The translations under genes were made by a program, and so were the position numbers. Shown here piece by piece: positions 6,665 through 14,661 of a DNA stretch of 35,378 nucleotides (position 1 is its first letter; each line of letters begins with the position of its first letter). The stretch lies in contig CAKUYE010000020.1 in the NCBI GenBank assembly GCA_934702375.1, positions 1 to 35,378 on the forward strand. The letters run 5' to 3'. The stretch is from an uncultured Bacillota bacterium (GTDB lineage: Bacteria > Bacillota > Dehalobacteriia > UBA7702). The notes beneath the pieces were generated by a model. It ran no database searches. It had not been told where the DNA came from and worked only from the letters and a program-made list of their open reading frames with translations.

Positions 6665-8164
6665 TTACGCCTTCGGCAAGGTTTCTGCCAAAACATCACG
6701 AGCAAGGACAGAAATTTCATTGTTTTTCGCCTTAACAATGGCTTCCAGGTCTTCTTCGGAATAGAAGGCTCCCCATTCCAGATCTTCAAGGAATTTTTCA
6801 AAGAAGGAAACATAGAGATCATTTAATTTCCGGTAATCGGCAAAGTTCTCTTGGGTATCATAAATATTCTGCCGCCACAGCGGTTCCATTGCCGTAAACA
6901 AAGTGTTGGTGATCTCACGCATCACATAGGCAAGCTGACCCACAGCTCTGTTTTCATAGGGCAGCTCCACATGATAAGGTGCCGGAACCGGCAGATCCTT
7001 TAATTCCCGATAGCAATCCGCTCCCTGAAGCAGAATCTGATTGTGATACAACAAATTGGCGGTAATCTCCAATTTTTCCAGAAGCTCGTTTCGTTTTAAA
7101 AACTCAAAGTTTGTACGGATATCACAAAGATCCGAGGTCGGCTCAAACATAATAAAGCCGATATTCGGGGAAATTCCGGCGGAACGCAGTAATTTCAAGG
7201 CATTTTCATTCTGCGCCACCGTCGTATGCTTATTCAAACGGTCCAGGCATTTTTGGCTGCCGCTTTCCATCCCGATAAGGATTTCATCAAGACCGGCATC
7301 CACAAGGGCGAAAAGCGATTTTTCTTCAATATCATTTACCCGGGCTTCAATGCCAAATTTGATATGGTAAGCCTTTAAGCGTTCCGCAAGCTCCATGCCC
7401 CGAGCCTTGCCTCGTTTACCGGGGCCAAAGAAATTCGGGTCGGTGAAGTAAAACCGTCTTTTACCGTGATTGTTATAAAGAGCGTCCACTTCTTCCATAA
7501 TGTAATCCACACTATGACCGCGCCAAAAACAACGCTTGCCGTAATAGTTATTGATATAACAAAAAGTGCAGTGGTTGTAGCAGCCGCGACTCCCCTCAAT
7601 ATTGGTTTCCAACATACGGAGAAAGGCATTGCTGCGGATGGGATGCGCCAGAGTATCCAGCTCCAAACAAAGCTTTCGTGGTGTTTTTCCCATCGAACCA
7701 TCGGCGCGAAGGAAGGCAAAGCCGGGGATATCGTCGATGTCTTTCCCCTTTGCCAGGGCACAAAAAGCAAGCTCCGGTTCCCCCAATATGATCCCATCGA
7801 TCTGAGGGAAGGCAGTCAACAGATCGCCGTAAGCAAAAGTACCGTAATAGCCATAAAAATAAATTTTCATGTCAGACTCTTGCCGGATCTTTTTCAAAAA
7901 AGCCTTTAAGAGAGCATGGTCATCCCAGAGATAAATCAGATGCACACCTAAAATATCGGCATCAAAGGACTGCAGCTCCTCGGTAATGTCATCATAGTTT
8001 CGATCCTCTAAAAAGCCTTCGATCACTTTCACATCATGACCTTCCCACTGCAAATTGCCGTTCAGAGAATATGTAATCAGCGAAGAGGACAACGGGGTAT
8101 TGGCAATGTCATTACAATGATACCGGGCAACGTGACGAAGATGTTCCAGCAAGCAGATCTTCAT
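6665..8164 (-). CDS. bzaE: B12-binding radical SAM enzyme, BzaE: last step of dimethylbenzimidazole synthesis
   Basis: The protein (about 499 residues) has an N-terminal cobalamin-binding-like domain (residues 1-160; KICLLEHL start, GVHLIYLWDDH, GIILGEPE). A radical SAM domain follows with EGSRGCYNHCTFCYINNYYG, a CX3CX2C cluster-binding motif. GLDEILIGMESGSQKCLDRL and the rest of the barrel come next, then a helical C-terminus. By position as the last gene of bzaA-bzaB-cobT-bzaC-bzaD-bzaE it corresponds to BzaE, which converts 5-methoxy-6-methylbenzimidazole to 5,6-dimethylbenzimidazole in Eubacterium limosum. I chose ATG 8164 (MKICLLEH) because GAGGA lies about nine bases upstream. ATG 8173, overlapping the bzaD stop, is the alternative. 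D and E could be swapped only if gene order differs from the known operon. Confidence 0.85.
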   Translation of the reverse strand: MKICLLEHLRHVARYHCNDIANTPLSSSLITYSLNGNLQWEGHDVKVIEGFLEDRNYDDITEELQSFDADILGVHLIYLWDDHALLKAFLKKIRQESDMKIYFYGYYGTFAYGDLLTAFPQIDGIILGEPELAFCALAKGKDIDDIPGFAFLRADGSMGKTPRKLCLELDTLAHPIRSNAFLRMLETNIEGSRGCYNHCTFCYINNYYGKRCFWRGHSVDYIMEEVDALYNNHGKRRFYFTDPNFFGPGKRGKARGMELAERLKAYHIKFGIEARVNDIEEKSLFALVDAGLDEILIGMESGSQKCLDRLNKHTTVAQNENALKLLRSAGISPNIGFIMFEPTSDLCDIRTNFEFLKRNELLEKLEITANLLYHNQILLQGADCYRELKDLPVPAPYHVELPYENRAVGQLAYVMREITNTLFTAMEPLWRQNIYDTQENFADYRKLNDLYVSFFEKFLEDLEWGAFYSEEDLEAIVKAKNNEISVLARDVLAETLPKA

Positions 8165-8169
8165 ATCAT

Positions 8170-9492
8170 TCATTCCTCGATTCCATACCACATAAAGGTA
8201 TTTTTCTTTTGATTTTGCAGCTCCATCTCATAACGCAGATTTTGGAAAGGTCTGGGATTAAAATACAAAGGATACAGCAAAGAATCCGATTTTTCCAGGT
8301 AGCCGCAGGCTGCGGCATCCGCAGTACTGCGAGTGTGAGGAAGCAGGCGGATATGATTCAATACCACCGTGCCGATGCTGCGGCTTTTGCGATGAATTTC
8401 GTAAATATCATCGATCAGGGCCTTTCCTTCGGCAATGGTTTCCTCGGTCTCACCGGGAACGTTGACCATAAAATGATACAGCGTACATACGCCGGTATCG
8501 GCCAGAAGAGACGCTGCATGTAAAATATCCTCCTTTGTAAGATCCTTTTGTAAAACATCCAGAGCGTGTTCCGAAAGTCCATCGGGAGAAAGGGCAAAGC
8601 AGTTGCAGCCGCTCCGCACATAGAGGTCGACATTTTCCTTTGTCAACAGATTTTCTCTAAAAAATCCCGTCCAGGATAGTTTTAATCCCCGATCCAGGAT
8701 CTCTTCACAAATCGCATCGAGATGCGATACCGGCATATTGACAACGGGATCGTTAAAATGGAAATAAGTCACACCAAAATCACGGTACAGCTTTTCCATT
8801 TCATCCACGATCTCCCCTACCGGACGGCAACGGATCTTACAGCCTTGCAGCAAAGGATAGGAACAGTAAGCGCATTTCAAAGGACAGCCACGACGGGTTT
8901 CCACACCAATGGCAGGCACATACTGATTGATCTTTGTATAAGGCAACGGAGAAAGCAGCCGGTGATCCGGGGGACAATACTGAGAAAGGTCTACGGTATG
9001 ATCCGGCGGATTGATCTGCAATACTCCCTGCTTGTAATAGCAAAAACCGGGGATCGTCTCATCGGGTGCTTCTATATTTTCGAGAAAACGGGGAAAAGAA
9101 CGCTCCCCTTCCCCTACCAGACCGTAGTCAAGAGGCGCAAGGCCCATCAACTCCGCCGGAAACAGAGAAAAAGCAGTTCCGCCCGCAATGATCTTAACCT
9201 TGGGAAGGCGGGAACGAATCATAGAAACCAGAGTAACAAAGGGCGGCACCAAAGAAACATTTTTATTGGCCAGAGGGTCAATATTGCGCAAAGAAACGCA
9301 AACAAGATCCAAAGGCTCTTTCAAAGCCGACAAAATGGTATCATAGCCATCGGCTTCCATATTCATATCAATGATGCGCACATGGTGGCCTGCTCTTGCC
9401 GCAATGCCCCCTAAAATCGAGAGCCCCAAAGGATAAACCCTTTCTTTGGATTGATCCTCCACGGAAGGCGCCTGTACCATTAAAATTTCCAT
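8170..9492 (-). CDS. bzaD: B12-binding radical SAM methyltransferase, BzaD
   Basis: The 440-residue enzyme has a B12-binding fold (MEILMVQAPS, YPLGLSILGGIAARAGH, IIAGGTAFSLFP, YGLVGEGERSFP). A radical SAM domain follows with ETRRGCPLKCAYCSYP, the CX3CX2C motif. Members of this class transfer methyl groups to unreactive carbon through cobalamin. In the known bza pathway BzaD methylates C6 of 5-methoxybenzimidazole. An upstream in-frame ATG at 9531 exists, but the ATG at 9492 has a strong GGAGGGGG site about nine bases upstream and gives the usual MEILMVQAPS N-terminus, so I take 9492. It starts five bases after bzaC ends and is translationally coupled to bzaE. Confidence 0.85.
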   Translation of the reverse strand: MEILMVQAPSVEDQSKERVYPLGLSILGGIAARAGHHVRIIDMNMEADGYDTILSALKEPLDLVCVSLRNIDPLANKNVSLVPPFVTLVSMIRSRLPKVKIIAGGTAFSLFPAELMGLAPLDYGLVGEGERSFPRFLENIEAPDETIPGFCYYKQGVLQINPPDHTVDLSQYCPPDHRLLSPLPYTKINQYVPAIGVETRRGCPLKCAYCSYPLLQGCKIRCRPVGEIVDEMEKLYRDFGVTYFHFNDPVVNMPVSHLDAICEEILDRGLKLSWTGFFRENLLTKENVDLYVRSGCNCFALSPDGLSEHALDVLQKDLTKEDILHAASLLADTGVCTLYHFMVNVPGETEETIAEGKALIDDIYEIHRKSRSIGTVVLNHIRLLPHTRSTADAAACGYLEKSDSLLYPLYFNPRPFQNLRYEMELQNQKKNTFMWYGIEE

Positions 9493-9496
9493 AAAT

Positions 9497-10513
9497 TCAC
9501 ACCCCCTCCAACGCTTCGCGGTTTTTTGCACCTAGAATCAATGCCGTATCCGAAGCCAGAGGAATTTCCTTCGTATAGGGAATCCCGTTTTCCTGCAACA
9601 GGGCTTTGGTTTCACGGAAGGAATACACCCTGCCGTTATAGGTATTGATCAACATATTCAAATCGGTAAGAGCCGCTTTTTTCGGAGCATGGTCATAATA
9701 AAAATCGTGGATCAGCACAACACCTTCATCACTGAGATGCTCCGCAACTTTACCAAGGAGAACACGATTATCTGCGGCATCAAAAGCATGAAGGATGTTG
9801 GACATCACCACAAGATCAAAGGTCTCTCCTGCCAGAGATTCCCACGATTCCAGAATATTCAAAGAACAAAAACGAATCCTTTGACAGATCTCCTCGGGAA
9901 GCACTTCTCTGCAAAGAAACAGAACCTCCGACATATCACAGAAAACCGCTGTTGCCGTTTCCCGGGCCTTTAAAAAACCGCGGCTAATGGCACCAAGGCC
10001 GCTGCCAAGGTCCAATATCCGTTGTTTTTCCTTCAAACCGGGGCAAAGTGCTACAATCTCATCGGCCTTGCACCGGGCGATATCATCCATGGCAAAGGAA
10101 TAAGCCCGAAACCGAGCTTCCACCGCGGCTTCGCTCTCATCCTGAGGGAAAACCACCCGACCGCCGGAAAGGAAAGCATGATCCAAATCACGCCATGCCG
10201 CCCCCAGCTTTTTACGCCATAAAATGGAATGCCCCTGATAATCCGGAGCATCACGAAGAAGATACTTTGCAGCAGCCTCGGTATTCCTCGCCATGCCGCC
10301 GTCAACGACAACGAGGCCCAACTCTTCCAACGCTCTTAAAAAACGGCGAAGGATGGGAAAATCATATCCCAAAGCAGTAGCAAGATCTCCGAGAGGAAGA
10401 GGGGTTTTTATAAGATCAAAAACCCCTTTCTCTACGCTTAGATAAAGGATCTCGCTTTGCCATCCGGCGGTAGCGATATCCTCAAGTTGTTGAAATGACT
10501 TGATTTTTTCCAT
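9497..10513 (-). CDS. bzaC: SAM-dependent O-methyltransferase, BzaC
   Basis: The 338-residue protein has an N-terminal helical/winged dimerisation domain (residues 1-100: IKTPLPLGDLATALG, LRRFLRALEELGLV) as in plant-type and HIOMT-like O-methyltransferases. A Rossmann methyltransferase domain follows with motif I ILDLGSGLGAISRGF near residue 166, FDLVVMSNILHAF and VLIHDFYYD. In the bza pathway BzaC methylates 5-hydroxybenzimidazole to 5-methoxybenzimidazole. The ATG at 10513 has a GAGGGG site seven bases upstream. It lies between cobT and bzaD exactly as in the known operon, which makes the specific assignment stronger than the fold alone would allow. Confidence 0.85.
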   Translation of the reverse strand: MEKIKSFQQLEDIATAGWQSEILYLSVEKGVFDLIKTPLPLGDLATALGYDFPILRRFLRALEELGLVVVDGGMARNTEAAAKYLLRDAPDYQGHSILWRKKLGAAWRDLDHAFLSGGRVVFPQDESEAAVEARFRAYSFAMDDIARCKADEIVALCPGLKEKQRILDLGSGLGAISRGFLKARETATAVFCDMSEVLFLCREVLPEEICQRIRFCSLNILESWESLAGETFDLVVMSNILHAFDAADNRVLLGKVAEHLSDEGVVLIHDFYYDHAPKKAALTDLNMLINTYNGRVYSFRETKALLQENGIPYTKEIPLASDTALILGAKNREALEGV

Positions 10514-10524
10514 TTCCGATCCCC

Positions 10525-11601
10525 TCAGTTATCGCCGGGGGTCACATCGGCTTCGTCAAAAGTCAACATTTTTTTCAGCATCAACGCGGCAGCATCAATC
10601 ATGGGCATTACCAAAGCTGCACCGCTGCCTTCCCCGAGACGCAAATTCAAATGAAGCAGGGGCTCTGCACCCATGAATTCTACCATATTTCTGTGGGCAG
10701 CTTCATCGGAAGCGTGGGCAAAGATCATGTAGTCCTTCACATTCGGCTGCAAATTATAAGCCAATAATGCACCGGCGGTGGAAATATACCCATCGACGAT
10801 TACCGGGATATGACAATAAGCCGCACCTAAGATCAAACCGGTAATACCGGCAATCTCATAACCGCCAACCAGAGAAAAAATACCCAGGGCATCCTTGGGA
10901 GCACAGCGATGACGAAGCAGCGTTTTTTCGATCACCTTTGCCTTATGCTCAACCCCTTCGGGGGTAAGGCCGGTACCACGGCCGGTTACGGTTTTTGCGG
11001 GCAAGCCGGTCATCGCGGCCAAAATTGCAGAGCTGGCCGTGGTATTGCCAATGCCCATATCACCGGTGGCGATAAGATTCACACCCCGTTCTTTTACGGC
11101 ATCACAAACCAAATCGATACCGATATCGATGGCTTTTTCCGCCTCGGCTCGTGTCATAGCCGGTTCATGGAGCATGTTTTTTGTTCCCATACCAACCTTA
11201 CGATCGAGAAAATGATCATTATCATAAAATTCATGCATATCACCATCAATGCCCATATCCACAACGGTCACTTTGGCACCGGCATTTTGGGCAAACGTAT
11301 TTACAGCAGCGCCGCCTTTTAAGAAATTACGAACCATTTCCTGGGTTACCGCTTTTGCGCAAGTGCTGACGCCTTCTTCTACAACACCATGGTCGCCGGC
11401 CATAACAAAAACTTCTTTTTTATCAAAAACCGGAGTCATGGATTCCTGCACAGAACCGAGCTGTACAGAAAGTTCACTCATGCGGCCGAGGCTGCCCCGG
11501 GGGATCGCCAAACGATCCACCCGAGACTGTACTTTTTCCCGCCACTGAGCATCTACGGGAGCAATACCAAGTAAAACAGTTTTTAAGCAAGCCACAGCCA
11601 T
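10525..11601 (-). CDS. cobT: nicotinate-nucleotide-dimethylbenzimidazole phosphoribosyltransferase CobT
   Basis: CobT makes alpha-ribazole phosphate from nicotinate mononucleotide and the benzimidazole base, the activation step before nucleotide loop assembly of cobamides. Signature stretches are IPRGSLGRMSEL, VMAGDHGVVEEGVS, LIATGDMGIGNTTASSAI, VDGYISTAGALLA and LNLRLGEGSGAALVMPM. The last of these holds the catalytic glutamate of the family. The usual length of about 350 residues fits. I start at ATG 11601; its GAGGTG site is very close, and GTG 11595, six bases further, is a possible alternative start. The ORF can be extended to ATG 11634 inside bzaB. Its place between the ThiC paralogues and BzaC ties it to the base made by this operon. 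Confidence 0.93.
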   Translation of the reverse strand: MAVACLKTVLLGIAPVDAQWREKVQSRVDRLAIPRGSLGRMSELSVQLGSVQESMTPVFDKKEVFVMAGDHGVVEEGVSTCAKAVTQEMVRNFLKGGAAVNTFAQNAGAKVTVVDMGIDGDMHEFYDNDHFLDRKVGMGTKNMLHEPAMTRAEAEKAIDIGIDLVCDAVKERGVNLIATGDMGIGNTTASSAILAAMTGLPAKTVTGRGTGLTPEGVEHKAKVIEKTLLRHRCAPKDALGIFSLVGGYEIAGITGLILGAAYCHIPVIVDGYISTAGALLAYNLQPNVKDYMIFAHASDEAAHRNMVEFMGAEPLLHLNLRLGEGSGAALVMPMIDAAALMLKKMLTFDEADVTPGDN

Positions 11602-11605
11602 CACC

Positions 11606-12877
11606 TCAGATCCCGAAATATTCTGCCGCAGCATCGGCGCAGCAGTCTAATGCACAAGCCGGACATTCATGGCTTTCTTCGGGATAATCATCAAAGACAT
11701 CCGGATAAAGAGCCGCAGCCTTCTGACCTTCCAGGTCTCTGGCGACCCGAGCTTTTGCCATTGCAATTTCTCTGGCCCAAGCCCTTTTGTTGCCCCGGGC
11801 GACGTCTGCAATCTGAGCCGCAATTCTTGTGGTGCGGACACCGATTTTAACGTCATCCTCTAAAGGCAGGCCAAGATGTTCTGCAGGAGTAAGATAGCAA
11901 AGAAAATCCGCGCCGACGGCACCGGCCAAAGCGCCGCCGATCGCACCGGTAATATGGTCATAGCCTGGGGCAACATCAGTAGCCAGGGTCCCAAGAATAT
12001 AGTAGGGTGCGTTATTGCAAAGAGCTTTTTGCAGTTTCATGGTTGCTTCCACATGATGGAGGGGCACATGACCGGGGCCTTCTACCATAACCTGTACGCC
12101 GGCAGCCTGAGCACGACGGGTCAGTTCCCCCTGGATGACCATCCCCTGAATCTGGGAGGGGTCCATAGAGTCGTAACCGCAGCCGGGGCGAATGGCATCC
12201 CCAAGGCTAAGGGTCACGTCATGAGCTTTCAAAATATCCAATACACGATCAAAATGTTCGTAGAGGGGGTTTTCTTTATCATTATGAAGCATCCAACCGG
12301 TAAGGAAGGAACCGCCGCGGCTTACAACCTGGGTCACACGACCGGTTTGCTGCATCACACGGAGAACTTCACGGTTTAATGCGCAATGGACTGCCATGAA
12401 GTCCAAGCCGGCAGCGGCCTGTTTTTCAATGGTTTCAAAAATTTCTTCTTCGCGCATTTCAACAACGCTGCCGTATTTTTCAATGGCATCAACGGCAGCC
12501 TGATAAATTACGGTGCTGCCCATAGCGACGGTGGCCAGCTTCAAACTCTGAGCGCGCATACCGTCAATATCTTTCCCGGTGGAAAGGTCCATAAAGCTGT
12601 CGCAGCCGGCTTCCTGAGCGATGAGAAGCTTGCGGGCTTCGCTTTCGATATCTTCACGGTCGGTGGAGGTTCCGAATAAAGCATTTACTTTTACGCTCAT
12701 ACCTTCCCCGATACCACAGTAACGGAAATCACGCTTGCAATTATTTCTGGGGATAACAATACGACCATCGGCAACGCGTTCACGGATATATTCCGGCGTT
12801 TTATTTTCAGCCAGGGCCACTGCTTCCATTTCTTCTGTAATTTTACCTGCTCTCGCTTTTAATACCTGTGTTGTCAT
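11606..12877 (-). CDS. bzaB: ThiC paralogue BzaB: 5-hydroxybenzimidazole synthesis
   Basis: The 423-residue protein is clearly related to phosphomethylpyrimidine synthase ThiC: IRERVADGRIVIPRNN, DSFMDLSTGKDIDGMR, DFMAVHCALNREVL, VSRGGSFLTGWMLHN, SLGDAIRPGC, MVEGPGHVPLHHVEATM and a C-terminal cysteine cluster, CPACALDCC, for the radical SAM 4Fe-4S cluster. ThiC turns aminoimidazole ribotide into HMP-P; the BzaA/BzaB pair redirects the same substrate to 5-hydroxybenzimidazole. A second ThiC-like gene directly upstream and cobT directly downstream argue for Bza rather than thiamin synthesis. ATG 12877 has AAGGAGGGG seven bases upstream, better than ATG 12907. Confidence 0.87.
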   Translation of the reverse strand: MTTQVLKARAGKITEEMEAVALAENKTPEYIRERVADGRIVIPRNNCKRDFRYCGIGEGMSVKVNALFGTSTDREDIESEARKLLIAQEAGCDSFMDLSTGKDIDGMRAQSLKLATVAMGSTVIYQAAVDAIEKYGSVVEMREEEIFETIEKQAAAGLDFMAVHCALNREVLRVMQQTGRVTQVVSRGGSFLTGWMLHNDKENPLYEHFDRVLDILKAHDVTLSLGDAIRPGCGYDSMDPSQIQGMVIQGELTRRAQAAGVQVMVEGPGHVPLHHVEATMKLQKALCNNAPYYILGTLATDVAPGYDHITGAIGGALAGAVGADFLCYLTPAEHLGLPLEDDVKIGVRTTRIAAQIADVARGNKRAWAREIAMAKARVARDLEGQKAAALYPDVFDDYPEESHECPACALDCCADAAAEYFGI

Positions 12878-12890
12878 GATAGTCCCCTCC

Positions 12891-14183
12891 TTAGCACTGA
12901 TATACATGATCCAAACTGAGATATTTGGATAAGATCTTCATCGCACAATATTTCCCGCACATCGCACAACCTTTGGAACCCGAAGGATTTCTGGTTTCGC
13001 GGATGTATTTTGCTCTTTCCGGATCAATGGCCAATTCCATCTGTTTATCCCAATCAAGGTCTTTACGGGCAATGGACATTTCCAGATCCCAGACAGCCGC
13101 ATGAGGAATGCCTTTGGCAATATCGCCGGCATGGGCGGCAATACGGGAAGCGATCACGCCTTCTCTAACCTGTTCTTTATTGGGCAGACCGAGATGTTCC
13201 GCAGCCGTAACGTAGCAGAGGAAATCTGCACCGTGATAAGCGCTCAAGGCACCGCCGATGGCGGCATTGATGTGGTCGTAGCCTACGGCGATATCGGTAA
13301 GCAAGGGACCGAATACGAAGTAGGGAGCATCATGACAGAGGGATTTTTCCAAAGTCATTGTGGCTTCCACATGGTTTAAGGGCATATGGCCGGGACCTTT
13401 TACCATGATCTGTACGCCGGCAGCCTGAGCGCGTTTTACCATTTCGCCAAGGAGTACCAGCTCTTCCACCATGGGGCCATCCAGAGAATCTGCAAGGCAG
13501 CCGGGGCGCATGGCATCGGCCAGGGCTAAAGTTACGCCGTATTTTTTGCAGATATCCAGTAAGCGGTCATACTGTTCGTAGAGGGGGTTTTCTTTTTGAT
13601 TTTTCACCATCCAGCCGATGAGGTGGCTGCCGCCAAAGCTTACCAAAGGATCAATGCGGCCGCTGCCTTTGATTTTTTCCAGCATTGCCAAGGTGATGCC
13701 GGGATGAACCGCCATAAAGTCAACACCGTCGGCAGCCTGTTTTTCAATCACTTCAAAGAGATCGTCGGCTTCCATTTTGAAGGCGGAACCGTATTTTTCC
13801 TGAGCATAGGAAAGAGCCTGATAGAGAGGTAATGTCCCGACGGGGATGGAAACTTCTGTCAGAAGGATTTTGCGGAAACCATCCATATTGCCACGAACGC
13901 TGAGATCCATTAAGGTATCGGCGCCGGCAGCAACGGCTTCTTTGGCTTTTTCCAATTCACCGGCAACGGTATCGGTGGGATGATACATCCCAATGCTGGC
14001 ACTGACCTTTGTTTTGCAGTTTTTGCCAATGGCAGTGGGAATGAGATTTTCATGATGAGGGTTAAAGGGGATCACGATCGAACCGGTTTCTACCGCTTCG
14101 GTCAGTTCTTCTGCCGTAAGCTGTTCTGCTTTTGCAATTTCCCCAAAAAAATCAGCCGCTTTGAGTCGTTTGAGAATATCCAT
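12891..14183 (-). CDS. bzaA: ThiC paralogue BzaA: 5-hydroxybenzimidazole synthesis
   Basis: This 430-residue ThiC-like protein is the first gene of the operon. It shares the family stretches IVIPFNPHHENLIP, DTLMDLSVRGNMDGFR, DFMAVHPGITLAML, VSFGGSHLIGWMVKN, ALADAMRPGC and MVKGPGHMPLNHVEATM with the next gene. It differs enough from it to be an old paralogue, not a recent duplicate. The C-terminal cluster motif reads CAMCGKYC, that is CX2CX3C, one residue shorter than the CX2CX4C usual in ThiC. The ATG at 14183 follows AAGGAGGT; an in-frame ATG at 14234 has no such site. Both paralogues are needed for 5-hydroxybenzimidazole in Eubacterium limosum. The gene is controlled by the riboswitch upstream. 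Confidence 0.87.
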   Translation of the reverse strand: MDILKRLKAADFFGEIAKAEQLTAEELTEAVETGSIVIPFNPHHENLIPTAIGKNCKTKVSASIGMYHPTDTVAGELEKAKEAVAAGADTLMDLSVRGNMDGFRKILLTEVSIPVGTLPLYQALSYAQEKYGSAFKMEADDLFEVIEKQAADGVDFMAVHPGITLAMLEKIKGSGRIDPLVSFGGSHLIGWMVKNQKENPLYEQYDRLLDICKKYGVTLALADAMRPGCLADSLDGPMVEELVLLGEMVKRAQAAGVQIMVKGPGHMPLNHVEATMTLEKSLCHDAPYFVFGPLLTDIAVGYDHINAAIGGALSAYHGADFLCYVTAAEHLGLPNKEQVREGVIASRIAAHAGDIAKGIPHAAVWDLEMSIARKDLDWDKQMELAIDPERAKYIRETRNPSGSKGCAMCGKYCAMKILSKYLSLDHVYQC

Positions 14184-14194
14184 ATTCTCGACCT

Positions 14195-14229
14195 CCTTAA
14201 AATTGATTACAAGCATTATCAATTTTAGG
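14195..14229 (-). promoter_or_regulatory. hairpin overlapping the bzaA Shine-Dalgarno sequence
   Basis: In the transcript, CCTAAAATTGAT pairs with ATCAATTTTAAGG (one bulged base) around a ten-base loop. The 3' arm contains the first bases of the AAGGAGGT ribosome binding site, so the hairpin could limit bzaA translation. Its 5' arm also belongs to an 11-bp repeat shared with the upstream terminator. Confidence 0.5.
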
Positions 14230-14270
14230 TGCACGACGCCAAAGGGCTTTAAACTTCGTTATTTAAATGC

Positions 14271-14315
14271 AAAAAAAGGCAAGCCATGCACCTAAAACAA
14301 GGTTGCGGCTTTACC
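14271..14315 (-). terminator. leader terminator of the bza operon (riboswitch expression platform)
   Basis: In the transcript GGTAAAGCCGCAACCT pairs with AGGTGCATGGCTTGCC, with small bulges, and seven U residues follow. It sits after the cobalamin aptamer and before bzaA, so it fits a transcription-termination platform used when cobalamin is bound. Confidence 0.75.
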
Positions 14316-14360
14316 TTCACCGACTCCCATGCAGCAAAATATACTCGAGATTGCTACTAT

Positions 14361-14524
14361 CGATCAAGCTGATATTCTGACTTCGTTCATTGCCTTTATT
14401 CCCTTCCCCAAATATGAGTGGGTGAAGCCGCGCTTCTCAATAAAGACTCCGGTACACAGCGGCGGGTCCGTCGGGGATTCACACCCCATTCCCAGTTCGT
14501 CCGTATTGCTACGGACCTTGATCG
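14361..14524 (-). promoter_or_regulatory. cobalamin riboswitch upstream of the bza operon
   Basis: The minus strand carries the hallmark core of cobalamin riboswitches: GGGAATGGGGTGTGAATCCC, then GACGGACCCGCCGCTGT, further on GGGGAAGGG, and AGTCAGAATATCAGC at the 3' side. P1 closes with a perfect 7-bp pairing, GATCAAG (14517-14523) with CTTGATC (14362-14368). A further hairpin at about 14334-14358 could be P13 of the regulatory kissing loop. When B12 is plentiful the element should switch off synthesis of the lower ligand. Confidence 0.92.
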
Positions 14525-14548
14525 CAACAATATGCTTTTGTTGTTGTC

Positions 14549-14577
14549 ATTATAATCCATTTGAAAAATTTTGTCAA
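14549..14577 (-). promoter_or_regulatory. sigma-A promoter of the bza operon
   Basis: TTGACA (14572-14577) and TATAAT (14549-14554) on the minus strand are 17 bases apart, a perfect consensus. Transcription would begin near 14542, just ahead of the riboswitch P1 stem. Confidence 0.88.
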
Positions 14578-14605
14578 TACCCTTTTTCATAAAAAAATTT
14601 TCACA

Positions 14606-14653
14606 ACAAAAAAACGGAGCCGAAAAGGATCGCAAAATCTTTTCGGCTCCGTT
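14606..14653 (-). terminator. terminator after yqeY
   Basis: AACGGAGCCGAAAAG and CTTTTCGGCTCCGTT form a perfect 15-bp stem, followed on the minus strand by a run of seven U. It ends the ADP-ribosylglycohydrolase-yqeY transcript and insulates the bza promoter. Confidence 0.9.
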
Positions 14654-14661
14654 TATTTCTT

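Noticed and set aside
8722..9414. Long plus-strand ORF of 230 codons across bzaD
   Set aside because: It is a shadow of bzaD on the other strand: no ribosome site, low-complexity composition and no recognisable domain.
12891..14183. Reading the ThiC-like genes as thiamin biosynthesis with a TPP riboswitch
   Set aside because: The leader carries a cobalamin riboswitch core, not the TPP box, and cobT plus three modification enzymes follow in the same operon.
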